A stretch of DNA of 51,112 bases, taken from NCBI GenBank assembly GCA_032718475.1, contig JAUCBJ010001061.1, positions 1-51,112 of the forward strand, given 5' to 3'. Origin of the DNA: Nemertoderma westbladi. Lineage: Eukaryota > Xenacoelomorpha > Nemertodermatida > Nemertodermatidae. A program made the position numbers and the translations under genes. Position 1 is the first letter of the stretch. Every line of letters begins with the position of its first letter. The notes under the pieces are model-generated. The model was not told where the DNA came from, ran no database searches, and saw only the letters and a program-made list of their open reading frames with translations. Shown here piece by piece: positions 41,756 to 51,112 of this stretch.

Positions 41756-43689
41756 TTAAATGAACTCCAACCAGTCTGTCCCCAATCGCCAATAATTATT
41801 TTTTGAAGAGTGAGTCCCTGGGTCTTGTATGGTCAGAGAATAAGAGGGTGACATTGGAACTTGCTTCATACACAAACTAAACCCGAATGATGCCGTAACT
41901 TTTATTCTGACTTTGGATTTATTCGGGATGAGTGGAAAGTAACCATTCGGAATTCCAGGGAAGTTTACTGGACATGGCATAAACATGGGCTCCAGAATGA
42001 TGAAATCGGGAAGCTGTGAAGCACGTTTCACTATAGTGCTGTGCCCTGGTGCAAATGGCTCCTCCCGAAAAGTTGTTCCATTGGGGAATTGTACACCTCT
42101 TACATATGCCATGGTCCCGTTAGCCATGCCTAACTCTACGGCGACGTTTTGATTAACAATGACTGGCATCCCGTAGAAGATGTCCAATATTGGAGGTAGT
42201 CCTTCACATTGGTCGTCACGAATGTATTTTAATAGGGAAACCTGTGTTGTATTCGCCCCTGAAACAACTGCTTGTATCCGTATTATGTTCTGCCCTATTT
42301 CTCCAACGATCTTATTGTTAATTGCGACCCTGTTTGAATTTGTCGACACAACAATAGGACAAAACGAGTCACTAATTATTTCATTCAAATTATCTGTAAC
42401 ATGAAAATATAGAAAAAAAATATAATTTTATAAAATATAAATTTTGACAGAATATAAGAAACACACAATTTTGGAAGTTAGGAGAATTAAATAATTTCAA
42501 ACCATTGAAAATATGTTTTCAGTGTTCGTTCAAATTGATTGAAGAGCGGTTTTTGTATTAATTAACAATAGAGATAACGCGATAATGATGAGATATTGCG
42601 ATGAATTTTAATAATTGTAAGATGTATAAGTTCAGTTTACCTTTTCATTGGATGAGCCTGTCGTTGATTGATGCAATGCTTTCTTTTGACGAGATACCTT
42701 GGCGACCTTGAGAAAGTATATTTCCCCATTCAGGATCTTGCATATGTCGCCAGCTCTTCCTTAATATATATATTTCTTGAAATTGAAGCCACAGTTTTCG
42801 CCCTGCAATTGCTTCTACATTATTTGTTGTGTCTTTAGTAAGTGGTATTGATGAGACGCTTGGCAACTGCAAAAAATCACCGCAGCAGAGAATGTGAATG
42901 CCACCAAACATCGCATGTTTATTGTCAGTAATTAGTTGAAGGGTCGAATTTATTCTACTGAATAGACTCGCAGAAACCATCGATATTTCGTCGATAATAA
43001 TCATATCAACCGAGGCAAATCTTTTCCTCAGTGTAGCAATCTTATGTCGACTGGGCAGTTTTAAACCTCGAGATGAAATTGGTAAATATAAACACTGCTA
43101 ATTCCCGTTGGGGCCATAATCACCACAGAAATTGGTTTCCACATATTGGAAAGTTTTCGCAAAGCATTAATTACACGGCTCTTTCCGGTGCCTCCTTCTC
43201 CAGCTACATAAATCAGTGACTGATCGGTAGATCGGATGGTGATATATTACAAATTCGATTTAACAAAGCTCGACCAATGGCAATAAAACTTTCCAACTGG
43301 TCACCACTCAATTGTTTAGATTCAGCCACCTGATAAAGATTCGGGCATATGGCAGTTTGATTTCGAATAGACAATTTTTTGCTCTGGAGAAGCTTGTACA
43401 TTATCTAATAAAGACTGTTGAAGACATTCAACTACCGCTGCTCTGATAGGGAAGTTATCGGCTAATATATCCGATTTATTATTGGTTTCCATAACACGAT
43501 CACTATTAGTTGATGAATAATGGTCAATGATAGTCTGAATGTCGAACATCGAAGTATGAAGGTGATCTTCATTATTACCAAACAATGTAAGACTCAAGTT
43601 ACAATTAGTGCCACTAGTATCCATGTGAAATTTCTGCAAAACAGAAACTTCGGGTACTACTTGACCAACCAGTGATTGAATTTGAAACT

Positions 43690-45562
43690 CTGAAATTGAA
43701 ATTGAAATTGAAATTGTTTAATTGACATCAAATAAGTAAAGTAAATCTGCATAATTAAACATTACCGGAAGGAACAAGATAATCCATTATACAGTAGTTA
43801 TGGTGAGTGTGAGTCTAGATGATGTCGGGGATAGCCCCAAGAGACATGGTCTCGTTTTCATGGGGGTCCCCTTAAGGCGAGGAGGTTATCGATATGGTCG
43901 GTATGGTAATTGTCTGTCGGTAGTGGTAAATGTGTGGTTAGTAGGCGTGTGTAAAATGGAGTAGGAATGTGTTCGAGGGGAGTGCTAGGAGTAATATAAC
44001 ATTTAGTATAGAGCTGTGGGGAATTGTAGTGTGGTCTATGTGTGGTATTGATTGGCATCGCAGAGTATCAGAAATACACAATCATCGATATAAAGATTAC
44101 ACGAAGTTACATACGAAATAAAATAAATGAGTTAGATTCGGTTTGAATTCGTACCTACTAGATTACACGGATTTAAATAAAAATTACAATAGATTAATTA
44201 TGATACAAATTACACGGATTACTAGATTACACGGATTACTACATTACACAGATTACTAGATTACACAGATTACTAGATTACACGGATTTAAATAAAAATT
44301 ACAATAGATTAATTATGATACAGATTACACGGATTACACAGATTACTAGATTACACGGATTTAAATAAAAATTACAATAGATTAATTATGAACGAATTAA
44401 ATTCGTACTTACTGTACGAATTTAATTATCCATTCCCAGCAACAATCAAAATATTAACGAAATTATTACCCGAAATGTGTAGGGAAATACACAGTAAAAG
44501 GACGTACATTAAAATATAAATATGTTAATGGAGATAAAATAGAATAAGGTTCTGAATAAGGTTCTTACATACAGTACTATACAGTTACTACATTATTAAT
44601 CCAAGACGGCTGTTCATTAAGGCCATTCGTTGAAGAAGTTATTAAAAGAGCCTGTTAAATACACCCGAAATATAAAATACTTAGTTAAAATACTTATAAA
44701 ATACACTATAAATATACCAAAAGTTAAAATACATAGTATACTATAAGATACTGAGTTTTAAGAGTTATTTATATTATCATTAATCAGTTATCATATCACT
44801 ATAATATTTATAATAGCATAGAGCCAGCTTATCGGTACCCGCAAGTAAGGGCATTTGTTAATAACGCAATTATAAGAGTTCGTAAATACACTGAAGTATA
44901 AAACAACATGCACATAACTACGATTAAAAAAGAAAGTAATACAAATACATAGTATATTAAAAAATACATATTTAAAGGGGGTTAGGGCTTATAGGGTTCT
45001 AGAATTATTGACCAGCACCATATCACAGGCCGTTTGTTAAGACAGATGTTATAAATTAGCATCATATCACTAATAATTAGGAGTTAGGATATCATAGTAT
45101 GTACGTATCATATAATGCTGTTGTTAGCGCATATTCAAATAGTGGTTTTTGATCCCATGTTTAAATGACTCCAGGGATATTTTACTTTTTAGTTTATTGG
45201 GCAGGGAGTTCCATAGACTCGGGCCTAAGAATGACAGCGTTTCACACCCAACAGCAGTTCTGCGTGAGGGGATTACGGCTCGGTTCTCGCTCCTACGAAG
45301 GTTAATTCCAGTTGGGTCGAAAATAACTAAGTTCTCGAGATATGGTGGGGATAGGCCGCGACTAATACGATACATGTGACATAATATGCTTTGTTCAACA
45401 CGAGTGTCAATAGCTAGCCATGACATTTTTATATAGTGGTCTTGCGTTATGTGTGTCCGGTGGTGCAGTCCCAGGCAGAATCGTATGCACTTCCGTTGGA
45501 GTGTCTGTAGTTGGTTCTGTAGACCTTTGCTTGTGCTATAGTACCAGCAGGATGATACAAAG
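43690..45562 (-). pseudogene. 5'-truncated LINE inserted in the Helitron helicase gene
   Basis: The minus ORF in 45562-45124 reads LQTLQRKCIRFCLGLHHRTH, LSWLAIDTRVEQSI-type text, YRISRGLSPPYLENL and ETLSFLGPSLWNSLPNKLKS, the C-terminal region of CR1/Jockey-like reverse transcriptases (lQNKalR..., WNSLP). A long AT-rich 3' UTR (45123-43722) ends in an (AATTTC)n tail at about 43691-43721, marking the 3' end. The helicase sequence resumes directly on both sides, so this is a clean 5'-truncated insertion. A different LINE family from those at 1036 and 39250. Confidence 0.82.
44140..44400. repeat. Irregular tandem repeats in the LINE 3' UTR (GATTACACGGATTTAAATAA)
   Basis: Three blocks of GATTACACGGATTTAAATAA plus AAATTACAATAGATTAATTA, separated by variable numbers of a 12-bp ATTACTAGATTACAC-type unit. 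Contained in the LINE 3' UTR. Confidence 0.8.
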
Positions 45563-46660
45563 TCCAAGTGAGGAGGAAAGACCTGATGCATTGGCGCAGT
45601 TTTCATCATCCTCATTATATACAGCGGAATTTGGTCCCTCGTCATCATTGCCGTCACATAATTCATCACCTTCATCATTACTGTGTGAGATATTAAGATC
45701 ACCACCGGACTTTTTCCGAAGAAGTCGTTGTTCTTCGCTTGACTCTTCCTGACCAATATAATACTCCTGCATATTATTCAACAGGATTTCGCCATCATTA
45801 TTTGGGGCATTATCAATATATGATGATAATGTTTCAACACACGTTTTTCCATTGGATGGAACAATGTCATCAGATAAACGAAACGGATTTATAAGTAGCA
45901 ATGCTTGCTGTGCATAGACCTCTGAGTGATTACGCCTATCTGGTAAACGTTGACCAATTATATCTGGTATAACGAACGAATTTTGCCGCTTTATTGCATG
46001 AGTTTCGCTTTGAGAGTGACTGCTCATAAGAAGGCATCACTATTTTGTTTTCGTTTAACCTTTTCGTAGAGCTTTACAAATTGATACAAGTTTACATCCT
46101 CTAATTCAAGTGGACGCAAACAATAATCATACCACTGCGTTATCGTTCGATAAACTCCCCTCCCCGTTGAGCGTCCATCTCAAGTAGGGCATCATGTTAT
46201 TCTTGTGGTAATATTGCATATGCCTGGCCAAGAAGAAGCTTATCATAGTCGTGAGATTTATAAGCTAATTCACCTGTTCTTTCAATGAAATAAGCGGCAA
46301 GTGGGGCAGAAATTTCTTGCTTGCTGCTAATTGAATAAACAATACTGTTAACAAGCTTAGCAGCTGTAGCATAACCCTCAGCGCTATCCATTTGTTCGAG
46401 AGATGACTTCCTGTCAAAAGCTGCTAGGATGAGTGCAGCCTGGGAATCTACACTTTGCTGGGCTTTGGTAACATACTGTATCACATAAAAAGCTAGCAGC
46501 GAGCCAGAGGCGCCAACTACAGTAGTAACCTACAGTCGTGGTTGCATCTTAAAATTTCTAGTGGAACTGGAACATATGAATTTATCCATTCATTTCCTAT
46601 AACTCTTGCATGTTCCAATTTTCCATTATTTTCCATTATTATGGTAGGTCTATATTTATG

Positions 46661-47396
46661 TTAAATGGGTAACAGTTCCGTATAGAACTGCATTTTTATA
46701 ACATAAACCATTGTTACCATGGCAACAGTGAAGAGTTCTAGAACAAAACATATATAATATACAACTATTCTAGAACAAAAATAAAATAAAAAAATTATAG
46801 TTCTAGAACATATAGCTAGTAATTTTTAAAATTTGAAATAGCTAGTAACAAAAATAAAAATTTATTTATTTATATTATTATGAAAAAATTTATCTACCGG
46901 TACCAAATTGTATTATTTGATAAATTAACTAGCAATTTATTTTAAAATTAAAAAAAACTAGCTATATGTTTTAGAACATTATTAGTTTTTATCTTTTTTA
47001 TGTAATATTATATGTACAGTATTATACACTATTCTAGAGCATAAATAATACAAATAATATAATGTTCTAGAACATATAGCTAGTTATTTTTCAAATTTAA
47101 AATACCTAGTACTACAAAAAATTTATTTATTTCTATTATTTATTTATTAGAAAATTTATCTACCAAATTGGATATTTTTTTAAATTTACTAGCTATTTTA
47201 AAATAAAAAAAAACTAGCTATATGTTCTAGAACATTATATATTTTATTTTATTTATGTTCTAGAATAGTATATAATACTTTTCTATTGTACAAGAACTCT
47301 TCAATGTTGCCATAGTAACAATGGCATATGTTTGCATGTTATGTTATGTAGTGTTATGATATGTTATGCAGTTATATACGGAACTCTAGCCGTTAA
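46661..47396. mobile_element. 736-bp palindromic AT-rich element with TTCTAGAA words
   Basis: The outer arms 46661-46800 and 47250-47396 are inverted copies (AGTTCCGTATAGAACTGCAT; CCATTGTTACCATGGCAACA; GAAGAGTTCT). The centre repeats an (AACTAGCTATATGTTCTAGA)-type block in direct and inverted order. It ends about 250 bp before the start codon of the membrane protein at 47646 and truncates the Helitron-type gene on its other side. Confidence 0.75.
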
Positions 47397-47645
47397 ATGT
47401 ATTTGTTACTATAATAAATACTTGTTCTAGAACATTTTAATAGTCGCAGTAGCTCCGCCTGTACGTAACATTTACTTAAGTAATCCAGGTTTGCATTTTT
47501 TGCCTAAATACTGTATATAGGCCTATTTTTATTGTTTCAATATGCACTTCGGATCTCAGACCTCAATTAAAGACCGCACAAACGAGTATTGTCTCACATT
47601 CTAACAACAATCAGCTTAATGGTAAAAATATGCAGACAAGTGATC
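47397..47645 (+). promoter_or_regulatory. 5' flank of the fibrinogen-domain membrane protein gene
   Basis: Contains CTGTATATAGGCC at about 47510 (TATA-like), some 130 bp before the start codon. The GTGATCATG start context is shared with the two other copies. Confidence 0.4.
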
Positions 47646-48665
47646 ATGACGTCTTTGTTCAATAGAACCAGTAAATCTTCATCGCAGAGTTCTTATGCAA
47701 CGGCCGTGGAAAAAATTGAGTTGGAGGAAGTTGAGCGGCCGACGCAAATACAAGAAGAAAACGTTGAGGAGAACACTCCGATCTCACCTCAACAGAACAA
47801 TGTAGAACAATCAAACTGGCTGTGCAGAATCCTTAAAGCTCCAGAACATCAGATTAAGGTTTCATTCGCAATAATCACATCTCTTCTGGCATTTATTATA
47901 ACTGTAATATTATTAATGGTGTTCTTACAGCCTGGACCAACTAGGTCCACCACCATTACCCCAATAAATCCCACCGTAGTAGCAGACATAGATGGTGCCA
48001 CCCTAACAATGACTACCACTGATTCGACTCAGATAACGTTAGACACCTTCCCATGTGCCTATAACCATGAGTATTCTAAAGTGGTTCACAACGGAGATTT
48101 ATCTAAAGATCTGAAATGCTATTACGGTGATACGCTTCTAATACAGAAACCTGCCAACTACGGGCCCTTGGATTTCAATAAAAATTGGGATGAGTATAAA
48201 AAAGGTTTTGGTGACGTCAATGGAATATATCGTTACTGGCTGGGATTGCATGCGATTCATCTGATAACGAAGAGATGGAAATGCGATCTAAACATTGAAT
48301 TATATTTTAGCGACCACGATAAACAAACATCCACACAACAATATACTAATGTGACGGTCGGGTCAGAAGATACAAACTACACCCTTCAATACGAAACATG
48401 GGAGAGTGACCGTGATGATTTAGAGAATGGAATGGCCGGAGCGAACGGGAAACAGTTCTCGACGAAAGATAGAGATAACGATGATGATAACCGCACGTCA
48501 TTGGCTGAAGATAGACGAAGCGGTTGGTGGCACACAAAGGAGTCTAGAACGGACCTCAATGGTCACGTTACTGAAAATGGAAAGAATTACAGCTATTGGG
48601 GCGATAAACTCACTATGTATTATAGTAATATCAGACTCAGCAACTGCGTTGAAAGATACAAGTAG
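47646..48665 (+). CDS. Type II membrane protein with fibrinogen C-terminal-like ectodomain, single exon
   Basis: 339 residues from the ATG at 47646. An ATG at 47589 is in frame but the later one is shared with the paralogue at 1-154. Residues 1-71 are a Ser/Glu/Pro-rich cytoplasmic tail, 72-94 one transmembrane segment (SFAIITSLLAFIITVILLMV), with no signal peptide. After a Thr-rich stalk, 135-334 is fibrinogen-like: FNKNWDEYKKGFGD (177-190), YRYWLGLHAIHLIT (195-208), KQFSTKDRDND (269-279, calcium-site Asp residues), SGWWHTK (292-298) and DLNG. Known fibrinogen domains have a Cys pair around GGWW; here both are absent (S285, E299 region), and C213 and C334 are extra. Four N-glycosylation sequons (235, 244, 282, 314). 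AATAAA lies 8 bp after the stop. Ligand binding or recognition is a family-based guess. Confidence 0.82.
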   Translation: MTSLFNRTSKSSSQSSYATAVEKIELEEVERPTQIQEENVEENTPISPQQNNVEQSNWLCRILKAPEHQIKVSFAIITSLLAFIITVILLMVFLQPGPTRSTTITPINPTVVADIDGATLTMTTTDSTQITLDTFPCAYNHEYSKVVHNGDLSKDLKCYYGDTLLIQKPANYGPLDFNKNWDEYKKGFGDVNGIYRYWLGLHAIHLITKRWKCDLNIELYFSDHDKQTSTQQYTNVTVGSEDTNYTLQYETWESDRDDLENGMAGANGKQFSTKDRDNDDDNRTSLAEDRRSGWWHTKESRTDLNGHVTENGKNYSYWGDKLTMYYSNIRLSNCVERYK

Positions 48666-48678
48666 CTTAAAAAATAAA

Positions 48679-49499
48679 ACACGGAGTTCTGAAACAAACT
48701 GAATTAATTATTTTTGTCTGAGTATTGAAGTCGCGATTGTAATAATATTCTAATTTAATGTAACCACTATTAGTGGCCACTTAATGTAACCAACTAGTAG
48801 TGACACTATTATGACCTGTTCACACTCCACCCCACCAAATTTTTACTTTCTAAAATATAGCTTTTCCAAATTATTTATGTTCTGAACATCATTTGTTAGA
48901 AAAAAACAATATGAGCTCATTTGTTGCTCAATTCATTAATAAAATATAGAGCGATAAGGTGTTACAAAATAAATTGAACTGTAGTACTGTATTTTGCTAT
49001 ATTGCTTCCATAGTTACTGCGATACAAATTATTGTACTCTTCAACTGCTGATATGGCCTTACTCAATGTTAAATGATTTAGTGTTCTCGAAAATTTATTA
49101 CGTAACTTGCGAGCCGCTTAACAACATAAACCAATATTGCATATTGAGTTCGGTTTTGGAGTATATACGTAAAGATTTTGCTCAAATTATGTGCAAACGT
49201 TTCCTACTTCGATACTCTATCAACACATGTAATTTCAGAGATTCCACCAAAAATATTTTACTTTACTACTTTCGCCGGGAAAAAAGTAAAATCAATGAAA
49301 TCCTATGGGTTACTTTTTTCCATAAGGAAAATATTGAAACTTTTTCTCCCGATTTTGGGTATATTCGAGGGAAAAAGTATCAATTTAACAATAAATAATT
49401 ATTTCGCACTACCAAATCGCCAGGGGACATTATTTCCCAGGACATTATATCCTACGCCATGCATTTACTTTTCCAGTAGGCCCCCTATATCCAGATAAT
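48679..49499. other. Downstream of the membrane protein gene, no gene seen
   Basis: AT-rich. A 134-codon ORF (48994-49398) is AT-driven and unlike any family I know, so it is not called. Confidence 0.45.
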
Positions 49500-49813
49500 G
49501 TCACCGCGTCATTAATAGGTTGTTCTAGAAAGTTTAAGTGCATCACTACAAATAATTCCCCACAAATAAATAATAACTATATACGTCATTGTTCATAAAA
49601 CGGCACATTATAGCGTTACGGCACGAGTGATCTTGTTTATGATAATAGAACGAGGGCCGTAAAAGCTTTAACCTGCTAATTACAAGGCGTTTTAGAACTA
49701 GAACGCCTTGGCTTATTATGAACAATGGCGAATCTAATTTTATTTATTTGTGTGGAATTATTTGTAGTTACGTACTCAAATTTTATAGAACATCCTAATA
49801 ATTACGCGGTGAC
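49500..49813. mobile_element. 314-bp fold-back MITE
   Basis: Ends GTCACCGCGT and ACGCGGTGAC. Arms of about 98 bp (49500-49598, 49717-49813) share TACAAATAATTCC, CACAAATAAATAA and CATTGTTCATAA. The centre has a second hairpin (AGGCGTT...AACGCCT at about 49684-49708). No ORF. No target duplication is certain. Confidence 0.83.
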
Positions 49814-49828
49814 ATACTATTGGTACAT

Positions 49829-50740
49829 ACGATATTGTGGTTGACTATGTTCTACGCATGTCCTTAGATCATCATAATGATGATGGGGTGATGATAACTC
49901 CACCTACTGGCTCCAGAAGTCGAGGAAATCCTGCCAAGTACCTAACTGATCTAGACTTTGCTGATGACTTAGGAGTACTCTCAGAATCACTAGAGGGAGC
50001 CCAACGGCTCCTCAGCTCATTAGAACAGGTTGCTTCTAGTGTTGGTCTTTTTATTAACTCCAGAAAGACCAAAATTTTGACAGTTAACTTTGAAAGTCCT
50101 CAGCAAGTCTCTGGCCGGATGAGCATAAGCTCAAAGGATGGTATGCTTGAGCATGTGGACGACTTCTGTTACCTGGGATCATGGATCCGGAAGTCAGGTG
50201 AGGACCATCGAATACGTAAGGGAAAGGCATGTGGCAGCCTTGAAAAAGCTTTCCAGGATTTGGAAGTCACAGAGAATTAATCGGAAACTTAAGGTCCGAT
50301 TATTTAGAGCAGCAGTAGTTCCAGTACTCCTCTATGGGAGTCCAGCTGTGCTCTACTGCTAAGGACGACACCAAATCTCTGGATGGCACATTGACAAGAA
50401 TGGTACGCCGGTTTCTTTGTGTCAAGTACAATGCACACATCTCCAACCAGACACTATATAACATTGGAGGTGTCTCATTGGTTCCCCCAAGCTTGACACA
50501 AGAACAAAGTCGCCTCCGCTTTGCAGGACATTGCTTTCGCCGTGAGGACCAGCCAGTGCATTATCTTGTGCTTTGGCAGCCTCATGGATTGAATAAGCAT
50601 GGCAGACGGCCCATGACTTTCTTGAGACGCATCTTAGAGGACACTGGCCTTGAAGATGCGGATGATCTAGCAAATGTCATTGGTGATAGGGAGTTGTGGC
50701 GGCGCAATTTTGTGGGCAAGCCGGCACAGCATTCTTAAAA
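49829..50740 (+). pseudogene. LINE fragment, same family as 1036-2980
   Basis: ORF 49837-50280 reads MVDYVLRMSLDHHNDDGVMI, YLTDLDFADDLGVLSESLEG (FADD catalytic box), DGMLEHVDDFCYLGSWIRKS; a frameshift near 50215 and another near 50350 lead to the C-terminal part NQTLYNIGGVSLVPPSLTQE and RRPMTFLRRILEDTGLEDAD, stop at 50736-50738. Compared with the copy at 2105-2980 it retains a segment deleted there (about 30 bp at 50200). The 3' end GCAGCTGCAATGCAGCATGC then TTTAAGTAGTAG. It is 5' truncated and starts 15 bp after the fold-back element. Confidence 0.88.
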
Positions 50741-51112
50741 ATGCAGCTGCAATGCAGCATGCCGATGCTTTAAGTAGTAGTCTGGGCAGATCGTTGAAGC
50801 GCAATGTGTGTTGGTAGGTATCATAAATCAGCGATTCCACTCCAAAGTGTTTATATAACATACTGTATTTGTGGGAACTTTGCAACCATCAAGATGAAGG
50901 AGCTTCCTGAGAACGTTTCTATAGTTTATTTTTCTTTTCCAGTAAACTATCCAATATACATCGGCATAGAGTAACGGAAAACTGGCATTGAGTAGGACTT
51001 ATAGATTTGCCAGGGTTTCAATTGGTAGGGTATCTATTTTGCTGTCAATCACAAAGTTCGAAACGTTCTGTTCTGTTTGCTTCTGGAATGTGAGCTCTTG
51101 TTGTCCTTGTCG
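50741..51112. other. LINE tail and downstream DNA, no gene seen
   Basis: 50741-50785 is the LINE 3' tail. The rest has no recognised feature up to the window end. Confidence 0.45.

Larger units (their letters stand above)
41756..46510 (-). pseudogene. Helitron-type Rep/PIF1 helicase gene, broken and split by a LINE insertion
   Basis: The N-terminal part (46510-45562) reads YVTKAQQSVDSQAALILAAF, then in another frame TQWYDYCLRPLELEDVNLYQ (a Helitron-type YRPxELExxSLYEF segment), then LLINPFRLSDDIVPS. The C-terminal part (43688-41756) holds the PIF1 helicase: Walker A GEGGTGKSRVINAL (about 43170), MAPTGIS, Walker B MIIIDEISMVS (43004), GGIHILCCGDFLQLPSV, GRKLW, and the C-terminal GMPVIVNQNV with ELGMANGT. 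Frameshifts occur near 46150, 43380 and 43080-43010, and the Rep HUH motif is not seen (5' truncated at the palindromic element 46661). A LINE sits between the halves (43690-45562). Inactive. Confidence 0.8.

Noticed and set aside
48994-49498. ORFs of 106-134 codons after the fibrinogen-domain gene
   Set aside because: AT-driven composition, overlapping frames, no recognisable domain.

Overview
The window comes from a metazoan, most likely an invertebrate nuclear genome. The evidence is spliced genes with GTAAGT-type donors on GC-rich exons set in AT-rich non-coding DNA, animal gene families (MEF2, ICA1/ICA69, PANTS/C22orf39, fibrinogen-domain proteins), tRNA-derived SINEs, and an unusually rich and nested set of transposons. 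The phylum cannot be fixed from sequence reading alone.

Host genes, left to right: (1) a minus-strand N-terminal fragment of a type II membrane protein (1-154) running off the window; (2) the first three coding exons of proteasome ATPase PSMC6/Rpt4 (minus, 7200 to 4673), with later exons not found; (3) an unspliced twin-CX9C protein of the C22orf39/PANTS family (plus, 11723-12379); (4) a complete three-exon MEF2 gene (minus, 18161 to 14216, 461 aa); (5) a complete three-exon ICA1/ICA69 gene (minus, 38004 to 32150, 492 aa); (6) a single-exon type II membrane protein with a fibrinogen-like ectodomain (plus, 47646-48665, 339 aa). Gene 6 is a full-length paralogue of gene 1, and a broken third copy lies at about 40770-40936.

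Mobile DNA fills most of the rest. I can place ends for two hAT non-autonomous elements in PSMC6 intron 2 (5033-5236 and 5519-6506, with 8-bp target duplications), a Penelope-like element with inverted arms and a hammerhead-like motif (10079-11270), a 3.7-kb terminal-inverted-repeat element whose empty target site survives next to it (18537-22223), a Mutator-like element with about 200-bp TIRs and a 9-bp duplication (23217-24910), a Tc1/mariner element (25805-28017) split by another insertion, and several fold-back elements (29560-30312, 36630-37328, 38408-38826, 46661-47396, 49500-49813). LINE remnants of at least three families are at 1055-2980, 19049-19410, 39250-40213, 43690-45562 and 49829-50740. 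A decayed Helitron-type PIF1 helicase (41756-46510) is interrupted by one of these LINEs. A piggyBac remnant is at 20040-20731. Tandem arrays with units of 11 to 50 bp are frequent.

The host genes show no common pathway. The most interesting signals are the paralogous fibrinogen-domain membrane proteins with an altered cysteine pattern, the fold-back elements whose arms are arrays of short palindromic units, the element at 18537 with its preserved empty site, and the repeated 5' splice-site region at PSMC6 exon 1.
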